Shown piece after piece: positions 18,201-26,462 of a stretch of DNA of 64,000 nt (its first letter is position 1; each line of letters opens with the position of its first letter). The notes beneath the pieces were generated by a model. The model saw only the letters and a list, made by a program, of their open reading frames with translations, searched no databases and was not told the origin of the DNA. The translations under genes and the position numbers were made by a program. Origin of the DNA: Antarcticibacterium arcticum (GTDB taxonomy: Bacteria > Bacteroidota > Bacteroidia > Flavobacteriales > Flavobacteriaceae); assembly GCF_007993795.1 (NCBI RefSeq), contig NZ_CP042476.1, forward strand, positions 1,612,001-1,676,000, in the 5' to 3' direction.

Positions 18201-20306
18201 ATGAGTGCAAACCTGTTGCAAACCCCTATTGATTATCTTAAAGGCGTGGGGCCCAACCGTGCCGACCTGCTGCGGAAGGAGTTGGGAATTCAAACATACC
18301 AGGACCTTATCAATTTTTTTCCAAACCGGTATCTGGATAAAACCCGTTTTTACAAGATCAATGAACTGCAACAGAATACTGCAGAAGTACAGGTAGTTGG
18401 GAAGATCGTACACCTTAAAAGTTTTGACCAAAAAAAGGGAAGCCGCCTTGTTGCCGATTTTATTGACGAAACGGGAAAAATGGAGTTGGTATGGTTTCGG
18501 GGCCAAAAATGGATAAGGGAAAATTTAAAACTTAACACGCCTTATGTCATTTTTGGAAAAACCAATTGGTTCAATGGCATGTTCAATATGCCCCACCCAG
18601 AAATGGAATTGCTGGAGGAACACGAGAAAAATCTTCGCACCGCCATGCAACCGGTGTATCCTTCTACTGAAAAACTTACAAAAGCGGGAATCACAAACAG
18701 GGTTATTAATAAATTAATTCAGCAACTTTTTATTGAGACCCGCGGAAATTTCTATGACACCCTTCCGGAAAATATAAGGACCGAATTAAAATTAATTTCA
18801 AGGGCCGAGGCCATGTTCAATGTACATTTTCCGAAGAGCCAGGAGCTGCTCGCAAAGGCACAATTTAGATTGAAATTTGAAGAATTATTTTATGTGCAAT
18901 TGCAACTTTTGATCAAGAATTTAATTCACAAGCAAAAAATAAAGGGCTTTGTTTTTGACCAGGTGGGAGAAAATTTTGGGGAGTTCTACCAGGAGCATTT
19001 GCCCTTTGAATTAACCGGTGCACAGAAACGGGTGATCAAGGAAATTCGTGCCGATCTTGGGAGCGGTGCCCAAATGAACAGGTTGCTTCAGGGGGATGTG
19101 GGTTCCGGGAAGACCATTGTGGCGCTCATGTCAATGTTAATAGCACTTGACAACGGTTTTCAGGCCTGTTTAATGGCGCCTACTGAAATTTTGTCAGTAC
19201 AGCACTATAACGGGTTATTGGATTTATGTAAGGAATTGAAAACCAGTATATACCTTCTTACTGGTTCAACCAAAACTTCAAAGAGAAAAGAAATTCATGA
19301 AAAACTGGAAAACGGGGAAATAAACATCCTTATTGGAACACATGCACTGCTGGAAGACAAGGTGAAATTTCAAAATCTGGGCCTTGCAATTATAGATGAG
19401 CAGCATCGGTTTGGGGTTGCCCAACGCGCAAAATTATGGCATAAAAATGAACTGCCTCCACATGTTTTGGTGATGACGGCCACCCCTATTCCGCGAACTT
19501 TGGCAATGAGTTTATATGGCGATCTTGACGTCTCGGTAATTGATGAATTGCCTCCCGGAAGACAGGAGATAAAAACGGTTCACAGGTTCGATAGTAACCG
19601 CTTAAAAGTGTTCAAATTTATACGGGATGAGATCGCAAAAGGAAGACAGGTTTATATAGTTTATCCATTAATTCAGGAATCGGCCAGCATGGATTATAAG
19701 GATCTCATGGATGGCTATGAAAGTATTGCCCGGGAATTTCCATTGCCCGAATTTCAAATTTCAATAGTTCACGGGCAAATGAAACCTGCAGATAAGGATT
19801 ATGAGATGGATCGGTTTGTCAAAGGGGAAACCCACATCATGGTAGCCACCACTGTTATTGAAGTGGGCGTAAATGTTCCCAACGCCAGTGTTATGATCAT
19901 AGAAAGTGCTGAAAGATTTGGCCTTTCACAGCTGCACCAGCTAAGGGGTCGCGTGGGCCGGGGAGCAGAACAGAGTTATTGCATCTTAATGACCGGTCAT
20001 AAACTTTCTGAAGATGCGAAAACAAGGCTGCAGACGATGACCGGCACCAGCGATGGCTTTGAGATCGCAGAAGTGGACCTTAAACTTCGCGGCCCGGGAG
20101 ATCTTATGGGAACCCAGCAAAGCGGTGTTTTAAATTTAAAGATTGCCGATATTGTAAAGGATAACCAGATCTTACAGCTCGCCCGGGCATATGCGAAACA
20201 GCTATTAGCAGTTGATCCCGCAATGACAGATCCCCGGAATAAAATGGTAAGATACACGTATGATCAGTTGGCTACCCATAAAAATATTTGGAATTATATC
20301 AGCTGA
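18201..20306 (+). CDS. recG: ATP-dependent DNA helicase RecG
   Basis: The 701-residue product is a full-length RecG, which remodels stalled replication forks and Holliday junctions. The wedge/OB domain lies in about residues 50-160. Walker A GDVGSGKT is at about 297-304 and the DEQHRFG box near 398. The MTATPIPRT motif is near 422, and the LRGRVGRG and DGFEIAEVDLKLRGPG helicase-domain motifs are in the C-terminal third. It is divergent from the M1 peptidase gene. Confidence 0.97.
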   Translation: MSANLLQTPIDYLKGVGPNRADLLRKELGIQTYQDLINFFPNRYLDKTRFYKINELQQNTAEVQVVGKIVHLKSFDQKKGSRLVADFIDETGKMELVWFRGQKWIRENLKLNTPYVIFGKTNWFNGMFNMPHPEMELLEEHEKNLRTAMQPVYPSTEKLTKAGITNRVINKLIQQLFIETRGNFYDTLPENIRTELKLISRAEAMFNVHFPKSQELLAKAQFRLKFEELFYVQLQLLIKNLIHKQKIKGFVFDQVGENFGEFYQEHLPFELTGAQKRVIKEIRADLGSGAQMNRLLQGDVGSGKTIVALMSMLIALDNGFQACLMAPTEILSVQHYNGLLDLCKELKTSIYLLTGSTKTSKRKEIHEKLENGEINILIGTHALLEDKVKFQNLGLAIIDEQHRFGVAQRAKLWHKNELPPHVLVMTATPIPRTLAMSLYGDLDVSVIDELPPGRQEIKTVHRFDSNRLKVFKFIRDEIAKGRQVYIVYPLIQESASMDYKDLMDGYESIAREFPLPEFQISIVHGQMKPADKDYEMDRFVKGETHIMVATTVIEVGVNVPNASVMIIESAERFGLSQLHQLRGRVGRGAEQSYCILMTGHKLSEDAKTRLQTMTGTSDGFEIAEVDLKLRGPGDLMGTQQSGVLNLKIADIVKDNQILQLARAYAKQLLAVDPAMTDPRNKMVRYTYDQLATHKNIWNYIS

Positions 20307-20635
20307 TACAGCATTCCTGAACATTCTCCCACGTGGAATTTGGAGAAATTACTTTGATCTTTACTTAACAAACTGGGGGAAATCACCCAATTTTCCCGCA
20401 CATCCGTTTTTCTTAGCACTTCATCGAAAAAATTGGATGTAAATTCCTACAATTAGTTGGAATTTTTCCTAATTCCTACACAAATCCCTTACAAAAATCC
20501 TGGTATTTTAACACTCACTTGGCATTTTGGCGTTGATACAGGATCGATGTCGACTTTCTGATTATCAGGAAGTTAGCAGCCGGTTTTTGGCGTAATTTCA
20601 GGTATACAAAATTATTAATCTAACAAATATTAATT
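20307..20635. other. Gene-free stretch upstream of lipoprotein gene 1
   Basis: No gene is seen in these 329 nt. It holds the upstream block shared with lipoprotein gene 2, two exact copies of TTTTGGCGT spaced 60 nt apart (20525 and 20585), and the palindrome CTGATTATCAG at 20558-20568. No terminator for recG is obvious. Confidence 0.6.
20391..20600 (+). promoter_or_regulatory. Upstream region homologous to that of lipoprotein gene 2
   Basis: Blocks occur in the same order and spacing as upstream of the gene at 21905: TTTTCCCG at 20391, CTTCATCG 28 nt later at 20419, CCTACAATTA at 20446, and TAATTTCA near 20593. The conserved order suggests a common promoter or operator. The bound factor is unknown. 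Confidence 0.5.
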
Positions 20636-21571
20636 ATGAAAAAGTTATTTTATTTAGGGTTGCTGTTCATAGGTGTGACTGCCTGTTCAGTAGAGGATGC
20701 TGTTCATAATGAGAACAACATTCAAGAAGTCAATTTACTTTCTTATGACGGGGAAGTAGATTGCGGAGAAACTGTTATATGGCCTTTTGGGACAATGGAT
20801 CATGGATGGGTAGAAGCGAAAGTCGTGGGAGATAATCTCTCTGTTCAAATCTTTGCGGGTGATGGTAAATCTTATAATCAATCTCGGGTTGAAGTCGCCA
20901 CTGAACCTGAATATTTTCCATTAAAAGGTGGTGGGTTACCTCCAGGACAAATTCAGGAACGTGATCATTTTGATAATGATCCTTATCTTTTCCCTCTTAG
21001 CCTGTTTGGGGACGACTGTGAAATCTTTATCGCAGCATGGGCAATTATCACTCCTGGAGGCTCAGAGGCCGATCATTGGGCAGGAAACCTTGAATTTGTA
21101 GAAGGCAATCCAAATCGTGGACTATACTTCGCATATTGCTTCGAGTGCGAACAGGATGAACCTGGAGATGTTTGTGAGTCTGCATATGCTTATAGTCCTA
21201 ATCCTACCGAAACACTTGTTGCACGCTACGGTGGAAGACCTTCCAACCAAAACTGGGGATGGTTTAATTATGTAGACATTGCAGGGCCTGGCCAATACGA
21301 AACTTTAGACATTTATGCGGCCGCAGGACAAAACGATATATCCAAAGGAACTTGGGTAGGTACTGTAAGAGTATATTATGATGGATCTACAACCTTTTAT
21401 CCAGCAGACGATTTCTCCTTTTCCAACATACATGTTTATATAGGAGAAACAATGCCAACAACAAGGCTGGCTCCCGGGCATTTTGAAAGTTCATCTACCG
21501 CAGTTTCCGGTGGCGATTTTTATGTTATAATTCATCTGGAAGCTTGCGCTGATGAAGAGGATTGGGATTAA
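20636..21571 (+). CDS. Lipoprotein 1 of a four-gene modular family
   Basis: I know no characterised homologue. The 311-residue precursor has a 16-residue signal peptide and a lipidated Cys17 followed by Ser-Val-Glu. Two modules follow. Module A (about 45-170) ends with a FPLS...F...AAWAI...HWAGN pattern. Module B (about 180-305) starts at CESAY and contains YAAAGQNDIS, HVYIGE and IIHLEAC. The C-terminus is acidic (DEEDWD). Both modules resemble predicted beta-sandwich domains of surface proteins in Bacteroidota (recollection, not a search). Lipoprotein 2 has the same layout. It is a single gene with its own terminator. Confidence 0.85.
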   Translation: MKKLFYLGLLFIGVTACSVEDAVHNENNIQEVNLLSYDGEVDCGETVIWPFGTMDHGWVEAKVVGDNLSVQIFAGDGKSYNQSRVEVATEPEYFPLKGGGLPPGQIQERDHFDNDPYLFPLSLFGDDCEIFIAAWAIITPGGSEADHWAGNLEFVEGNPNRGLYFAYCFECEQDEPGDVCESAYAYSPNPTETLVARYGGRPSNQNWGWFNYVDIAGPGQYETLDIYAAAGQNDISKGTWVGTVRVYYDGSTTFYPADDFSFSNIHVYIGETMPTTRLAPGHFESSSTAVSGGDFYVIIHLEACADEEDWD

Positions 21572-21592
21572 TCTCACATAATTTTATAATAC

Positions 21593-21614
21593 AAAAAGGG
21601 CTTCGGCCCTTTTT
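21593..21614 (+). terminator. UUCG-tetraloop terminator after lipoprotein 1
   Basis: AAAAAGGGC and GCCCTTTTT pair over a TTCG loop, with a T-run behind. Confidence 0.93.
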
Positions 21615-21904
21615 TTTGTATCATTTCTTCGCTTAATAAAAAATACTCTTTATGGGGGTTTTCCCGTATTTTTCCCGTTTATCGGTCGATTCAGATTCTT
21701 CATCGGGGATTTGTAAAAAATTCCCTACAATTTTGGGCTTATTTTGTGTTTTTCTTACAAAGTATGCCTACAATTAAATTGCCTCACGCAGCGAAACAGG
21801 TTCATTCACCCCAATTTAATTTCTTCTTAACGAGAATACTGTGTATCAAATAGTTAGAAAACCTTATTATCCTAATTTACGGTATAACAAAAAATCTAAT
21901 CATT
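21615..21904. other. Gene-free stretch between lipoprotein genes 1 and 2
   Basis: No gene is seen. Together with the terminator this makes a 333-nt gap. It holds the upstream block at 21659-21880 and otherwise AT-rich sequence. Confidence 0.6.
21659..21880 (+). promoter_or_regulatory. Upstream region homologous to that of lipoprotein gene 1
   Basis: TTTTCCCG occurs at 21659 and 21670, GGTCGATT at 21684, CTTCATCG at 21698 (28 nt after the second TTTTCCCG), CCTACAATT at 21724 and again at 21767, and TAATTTAC at 21873. Spacing from CCTACAATT to the TAATTT box is about 149 nt here and about 146 nt upstream of gene 1. It is probably a duplicated control region. Confidence 0.5.
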
Positions 21905-22837
21905 ATGAAAAAATTACTTTTATTAAGCCTGGTAGCAGCGGCCCTGAGTTCCTGCTCTGTAGAAAATGAAGCCATGGACGCTTTGGACGGTATTCGTGAA
22001 ATAGATCTTTCTTTTGAAGATGAGATCTGCGGCGAAGAAACTTCCCATTGGTATGGGGACCTTGGGAGTGTGACGGTTTTCAATGACCGTGAAAATCTTA
22101 TTGTTCGTATAATAAGTACAGATCCAGAAGGCCTTCAACAGGCGAGAGTAGAAATTGTAGATAATTTCGGGGACTTTCCGGCCAATGGCGGCGGTCAATT
22201 ACCTGCGGGACAAATGGGCGAAGTATCGCATGTGGGTGGAGAGTGGTACACGCAGTTCTCTTTTCCACTTTCCAATTTTGCCAACTTCGAGGATAATTGT
22301 TTGCTTATCGCTCCCTGGGCAATCTTTAAAGGCAATGGAGGTACACACTGGGCCGGAGACCAAACCGCAGGAAATGAAAACAATCCCTGGCGATACTTTG
22401 CATTCTGCATCCAGGATTGCCCTCCCACCGAGGAACCGCCTGTAGTGATATGTGAGTCGGCTTATATGTACAGTGATGATGATAGCACATTAAATAAAAT
22501 ATATCCCAAGCCCGCAAACTGGGGTTGGTATCTTGAGTATGATGTAAGTAATGCAGAGGAATCCTATCCTTTATATGCCGCTGCGGGTCAAAATGAGATA
22601 TCCAATGGATATCATGTTGGAAATGTTTTTATCCACTATGATTCAAATGGCAGTGTATATGCAGAAATAGTTATGCTGGGAGACTATGTCATCATGGGGC
22701 AACACACCTTTGTTGGGGATGCACTGCCTTCCGGGAAACGTCCGGGACCGGGCCAATATACCAATACAGGCGATATGAATGATGATGGGAAGGTATTTAT
22801 CATAGTACACGCAGAAGTTTGCTGGGAAGAAGATTAA
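21905..22837 (+). CDS. Lipoprotein 2 of the modular family
   Basis: The 310-residue paralogue of lipoprotein 1 has a leader ending in LSSC (Cys17) and the same Ser-Val-Glu. Module A contains RVEIVDNFGDFPANGGG, FPLSNFANFED and APWAIF...HWAGD. Module B starts at CESAYMYS and contains YAAAGQNEIS, HTFVGDALP and IIVHAEVCWEED. After the Cys, lipoproteins 1 and 2 share an I-(Q/R)-E-(V/I)-(N/D)-L segment that is absent from 3 and 4. Function is unknown. Outer-membrane or surface location is inferred from the lipobox only. Confidence 0.85.
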   Translation: MKKLLLLSLVAAALSSCSVENEAMDALDGIREIDLSFEDEICGEETSHWYGDLGSVTVFNDRENLIVRIISTDPEGLQQARVEIVDNFGDFPANGGGQLPAGQMGEVSHVGGEWYTQFSFPLSNFANFEDNCLLIAPWAIFKGNGGTHWAGDQTAGNENNPWRYFAFCIQDCPPTEEPPVVICESAYMYSDDDSTLNKIYPKPANWGWYLEYDVSNAEESYPLYAAAGQNEISNGYHVGNVFIHYDSNGSVYAEIVMLGDYVIMGQHTFVGDALPSGKRPGPGQYTNTGDMNDDGKVFIIVHAEVCWEED

Positions 22838-22860
22838 CTATGAAAAACTGTGGAAAATTA

Positions 22861-22885
22861 AAAAAAGGGCTTCGGCCCTTTTTTT
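22861..22885 (+). terminator. UUCG-tetraloop terminator after lipoprotein 2
   Basis: AAAAAAGGGC and GCCCTTTTTT pair over a TTCG loop. The hairpin core is the same as that after lipoprotein 1. Confidence 0.93.
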
Positions 22886-22965
22886 AATGCCCAATATTTT
22901 ACTCACCAAATTAGAACCGGATTAAAATTTATGGATTCCCGTAAACTTTGACAATCAGCACAATA

Positions 22966-22999
22966 GGGGAAAACACGTATTTCATGTATTTGGTCGATT
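22966..22999 (+). promoter_or_regulatory. Control element candidate upstream of lipoprotein 3
   Basis: GGGGAAAACACGTATT at 22966-22981 is followed by GGTCGATT at 22992. Upstream of lipoprotein 2, GTTTTCCCGTATT is likewise followed by GGTCGATT. The spacing differs by 3 nt, so this is a weak match. Confidence 0.35.
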
Positions 23000-23092
23000 A
23001 ATTTTTCATTCTCAACGAGTATTTGAGAATTTGTGATTGAGCAATTAGATTTTCAGGTAATTTCACATTATTAATACTAAAAACCTACTAAT

Positions 23093-23815
23093 ATGAAAAA
23101 ACTTACTTATTTGTTATTCCTTGCTATAGGTGTAACTGCGTGCAGTGTTGAGTCAATTGATTCCACTGAAAATTTATTAACTGCTGATATGAAATTTAAA
23201 TCTCAGAGTTCAGTCACTATAACTCCTCCTGACGGCGTACTGTGTGCAGGAGAAGAATTGACATTTTCGGTATCGGTTACAACTGATAAGCAATTTCAGG
23301 TACAAATGTTAAACGATGATTTAGCTGATTGGGATCAAGTTCACCAGGAATCCCAAGGTCAAACTGGTTCGAAATATTTTAATGTTATATTGGCAGAGGG
23401 AGAAAACACCTTCCGTTATACAAATCAAAGTGGCGGAGGCTGGACATATTACTCTACAACCTTTACAGGAATAGACTGCAGCGACTGCGATAATTCTCTT
23501 GTAGTTGATTTTGTTTGTGAAGAAACGAAAACCGCTACCTTTACATTTACTGCTGTTGAAGCTGGACCAATTGTTATTCAGGGTGGTTTATCCGCTAATG
23601 CTGAAATTACTTCACAAAATAGCAATGTTTTAGAGAGTGTTTGGCATCAATCCACTGGGGGACCTTCTAGCGTAACTCGTTGGGTAGGTGAAGTAGATGC
23701 CTGTGAAGAGGTTACTATCACCATCATATTTACAGGTGGAAATGGAATAGGCGAATGGACAGCAAAAAGAGGAGAGGATCTATTAGGTTCTACTGACGCT
23801 CAGGAATGTAATTAA
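23093..23815 (+). CDS. Lipoprotein 3 of the modular family (different body)
   Basis: The 240-residue precursor has almost the leader of lipoprotein 1 (both end IGVTACSVE, Cys17). The next 15 residues (ESIDSTENLLTAD) closely match lipoprotein 4. The body is unlike the other three: two small Cys-bordered beta-rich modules. The first runs from PPDGVLCAGEELTFSV to FTGIDCSDCD, and the second from VVDFVCEETKTATFTF to the end. Ser, Thr and Gly are frequent, as in extracellular domains. Function is unknown. It is a single gene. Confidence 0.83.
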   Translation: MKKLTYLLFLAIGVTACSVESIDSTENLLTADMKFKSQSSVTITPPDGVLCAGEELTFSVSVTTDKQFQVQMLNDDLADWDQVHQESQGQTGSKYFNVILAEGENTFRYTNQSGGGWTYYSTTFTGIDCSDCDNSLVVDFVCEETKTATFTFTAVEAGPIVIQGGLSANAEITSQNSNVLESVWHQSTGGPSSVTRWVGEVDACEEVTITIIFTGGNGIGEWTAKRGEDLLGSTDAQECN

Positions 23816-23848
23816 ACCATCAAAAAATTATAAAATTAAAATATCAAC

Positions 23849-23871
23849 AAGGGCCTTCGGGCCCTTTTTTT
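23849..23871 (+). terminator. UUCG-tetraloop terminator after lipoprotein 3
   Basis: AAGGGCC and GGCCCTT pair over a TTCG loop and are followed by T residues. Confidence 0.93.
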
Positions 23872-24015
23872 ATGCGCTATACCCAAACAGGATAAATAAA
23901 CCCAACTAATTATCATATCTCTAAATAATTTTTATAATATTTTATTATATCGTAAATATTTAATGTTATTAAAATGATATATTCATTATATTTACCTTAA
24001 CATAAAAACCTACTT

Positions 24016-24903
24016 ATGAAAAAACAATTTTACCTGTTAGCCCTATCCCTGGGGCTGATTGGGTGCAGCGTAGAGTCTAATGATTCCGCTGAGCAACTTC
24101 TAACCGCTAATGCAGAATTTGAGATCCTGCAATCTTATGAAGGGATTACCAATCCCGGATTTGAAGTGAATTTTTACGATCTCGTTCAAAAACACAAAAA
24201 TGACCCTACGAAGGATGTAACTCTTGGGCGTGTTTTCATCTCAAACGATTGCACGAACCTGCTTGTGAAAATTGAAGGAACAGATGTGGGCAATCTTGGC
24301 CTGTATGGATCTCAGGAAGAATTTCCCGCTAAAAACGGATCTAATGAGAATGTTGATGGCAACAGTCTGGAATTCAATGAAACCACTACCCCCTCCCTTT
24401 ATTGGGAATTCCCGCTGGCAGATCTGGGAGAAGAGGTATTTGTTTTTGTCAACGCAGGGGATAAATCCTGGGGTGGGGATACCTCCTGGGGTAATGCGCT
24501 TTACTTTAAATATACAATAGACGTAACTTCCTGTGCCGATGCCTGTACCAACGGGATGGGCTGGTGGAAAATTAATTTTGAACTCTGGCCGGGAGCAGGC
24601 AAAAACCTTGGAAATGTATATTACACCAATGAGCAACTTCTTGCAATTTTAAACTCCCCGGTAAAGGGTAACGGATTGATGAGTCTTTCCCACCACCTTA
24701 TTGCCACAAAATTAAATATTGCCAATGGTTCTAATCCAACAGATGTTGCTGCTGCTGTCCAGGCTGCCGATGCCCTGATTGGTAATGTAAATGTTTTCAC
24801 CGGAAATATTAAAACCAATCTGGTAGGTAGCATTAAAGAAGCCCTGGAAAATTATAACAATGGGATTACAGGTCCGGGAAATTGTGAAGAAACAGAGGAA
24901 TAA
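24016..24903 (+). CDS. Lipoprotein 4 of the modular family
   Basis: The 295-residue precursor has a leader ending in LIGC (Cys17), followed by SVESNDSAEQLLTAN, closely like lipoprotein 3. A module A relative occupies about residues 40-175 (RVFISNDCTNLLVKI, EEFPAKNG, WEFPLADLGE). The C-terminal module (about 180-290) contains YTNEQLLAILNSPVKGN and SLSHHLIATKLNIANG. To my knowledge that helical pattern recurs in large bacterial surface proteins of unknown function. The end is acidic (CEETEE). A TATATTTA box at 23987-23994 could be its -7 element. Confidence 0.83.
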   Translation: MKKQFYLLALSLGLIGCSVESNDSAEQLLTANAEFEILQSYEGITNPGFEVNFYDLVQKHKNDPTKDVTLGRVFISNDCTNLLVKIEGTDVGNLGLYGSQEEFPAKNGSNENVDGNSLEFNETTTPSLYWEFPLADLGEEVFVFVNAGDKSWGGDTSWGNALYFKYTIDVTSCADACTNGMGWWKINFELWPGAGKNLGNVYYTNEQLLAILNSPVKGNGLMSLSHHLIATKLNIANGSNPTDVAAAVQAADALIGNVNVFTGNIKTNLVGSIKEALENYNNGITGPGNCEETEE

Positions 24904-24922
24904 ATTCTAACTTCCAAGTTTT

Positions 24923-24946
24923 AAGGGCCTTCGGGCCCTTTTTTTA
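24923..24946 (+). terminator. UUCG-tetraloop terminator after lipoprotein 4
   Basis: AAGGGCC and GGCCCTT pair over a TTCG loop with a seven-T tail. It is the fourth such hairpin in 3.4 kb. Confidence 0.93.
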
Positions 24947-25316
24947 TTTCCAATTCCAATATTTACATCATAAAACAAAAATCTAAGATCCAACCCCGTT
25001 CCTCCTATCACCAACCAAATACTACACTACTAGATTATTACTCTTCCCTATATCAAAACAAACTAACGGTTTTCCCCCATTTTTGTTCTCAAACTACAAT
25101 CTCCCGGTAATGACTGTTTTATTAATATTTTGAATAATCTGTAATTATGTGAATTGTTGCTGAAAGAAATTTTAGAATAAATTATTCTTTTTCCCAATTT
25201 GATGATTGGAAGTGGAAAATTTAAACAATTAACTTCCGGCGTCGCAGTTAAAACTGAGTAAAAAATCAGGTATTTATTTGTTAATTTTAAAAGTTAACCA
25301 TCTAAATATCAATATT
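24947..25316. other. Gene-free stretch upstream of the TPR/DUF1579-like gene
   Basis: No gene is seen in 370 nt of AT-rich DNA. GGTTTTCCCCCATTTTT at 25068-25084 differs at only two positions from the GGTTTTCCCGTATTTTT segment upstream of lipoprotein 2, so this gene may share a regulator with the lipoprotein array. Confidence 0.4.
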
Positions 25317-26243
25317 ATGAAAACAGTTTTCAACCTTCCCCGCCTTCTTGGTGTATTATTTTTATGTTTTTCCATTTCCGGTTTTGCTCAAAATACCGAG
25401 AAGAAAAAATCGGCAGGTGATGCCGTGTATCAGGAATATCAACAAAATGGAATTGACAGTGCCCTGAAAAAATATGGGGAATTGAAATCCAAATCAGGGG
25501 AATATACCCTCACAGAGTGGGAACTCAACCGCATTGGTTACCAGATCATGATGGATGATGAAGACCTGGAAGCAGCAGAAAAGATCTTCAGCCTCAATAT
25601 GAAAGAATATCCGCAGGCTGCCAACCCCCGGGATTCCTATGCCGATTATCTCATTGAAAAAGGAGATACTGAAGGTGCAAAAAAGTATTTAAAGGAATCG
25701 ATTGCTATTGCAGAGAAAAGCGATAAGGAAGATGAACAAACCCGTATTTTTATGGGATCAAAAGCAAAACTGGCCAAGCTCGAAAATAAACACAAACAAC
25801 TGGATTTTCTTGTTGGAAACTGGAACCTGAATTCTACAATGTTCACCAACGGGGTAGAAAGCGGTAAAGAAACTGGTACAGATGAAGTAGTTTATGAGGA
25901 AGCTTCTTCTCTTATCACCATCAACCATAAAAACAGCAATGGAGATATCATAGGAAAAAGGATGATGGTATATGATCCAATTGATGAAGCTTATGATGTG
26001 GTTTATATAAACACAATGGCTCCTATGGGAATAGAAAATTCGCGGATCAAAATTAAAGAGGCCGGTGATAATAAATTGGAATTAGTAGAAACCTACACCG
26101 ACCGTAAAGGTGAAAAGAAAAAAATGAGGCATGAAATAAATAAAAAGGAAAATAATAAATTAGACTGGGTAATATTTGAATCGGGAGCAAATGAACAGGA
26201 ATGGAAAAAGGTATATGCTATGAATATGGAAAAAAGAAATTAG
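25317..26243 (+). CDS. Exported TPR protein with DUF1579-like C-terminal domain
   Basis: The protein is about 308 residues, starting at the ATG at 25317. The 13 extra codons upstream are left out because the ATG opens directly onto a signal peptide (LLGVLFLCFSISGFAQ). Residues about 30-160 form helical TPR-like repeats (NPRDSYADYLIEKGDTEGAKKYLKES fits a TPR). The C-terminal half starts with LDFLVGNWNLNSTMF, the opening pattern of DUF1579-type beta-barrels. Function is unknown; it is probably periplasmic. It is a single gene with a terminator behind. Confidence 0.8.
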   Translation: MKTVFNLPRLLGVLFLCFSISGFAQNTEKKKSAGDAVYQEYQQNGIDSALKKYGELKSKSGEYTLTEWELNRIGYQIMMDDEDLEAAEKIFSLNMKEYPQAANPRDSYADYLIEKGDTEGAKKYLKESIAIAEKSDKEDEQTRIFMGSKAKLAKLENKHKQLDFLVGNWNLNSTMFTNGVESGKETGTDEVVYEEASSLITINHKNSNGDIIGKRMMVYDPIDEAYDVVYINTMAPMGIENSRIKIKEAGDNKLELVETYTDRKGEKKKMRHEINKKENNKLDWVIFESGANEQEWKKVYAMNMEKRN

Positions 26244-26266
26244 AGATACTATTTCCTGAGAAAATG

Positions 26267-26291
26267 AGAGCCTTGCGGCTCTTATTTTTTT
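26267..26291 (+). terminator. Terminator after the TPR/DUF1579-like gene
   Basis: AGAGCC and GGCTCT pair over a TTGC loop, followed by TATTTTTTTTT. Confidence 0.88.
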
Positions 26292-26462
26292 TTAAGCTTT
26301 GCCCGTAAAAACAAAATTCAAATTATGCCAAAACTATTTGTAATACTATCTTTACCTCCGGAAAAAATTAGGTGGGAAATTCGCATAACCTGAATATATT
26401 ACATTCCAAAATGAAGATATGCAAATTTCATTTTTACCTTTTAAAAATATAATTATTTACAA

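Noticed and set aside
20636..24903. Type IX secretion cargo cluster
   Set aside because: The proteins have lipoprotein signals and no C-terminal T9SS sorting domain; the ends are short acidic tails.
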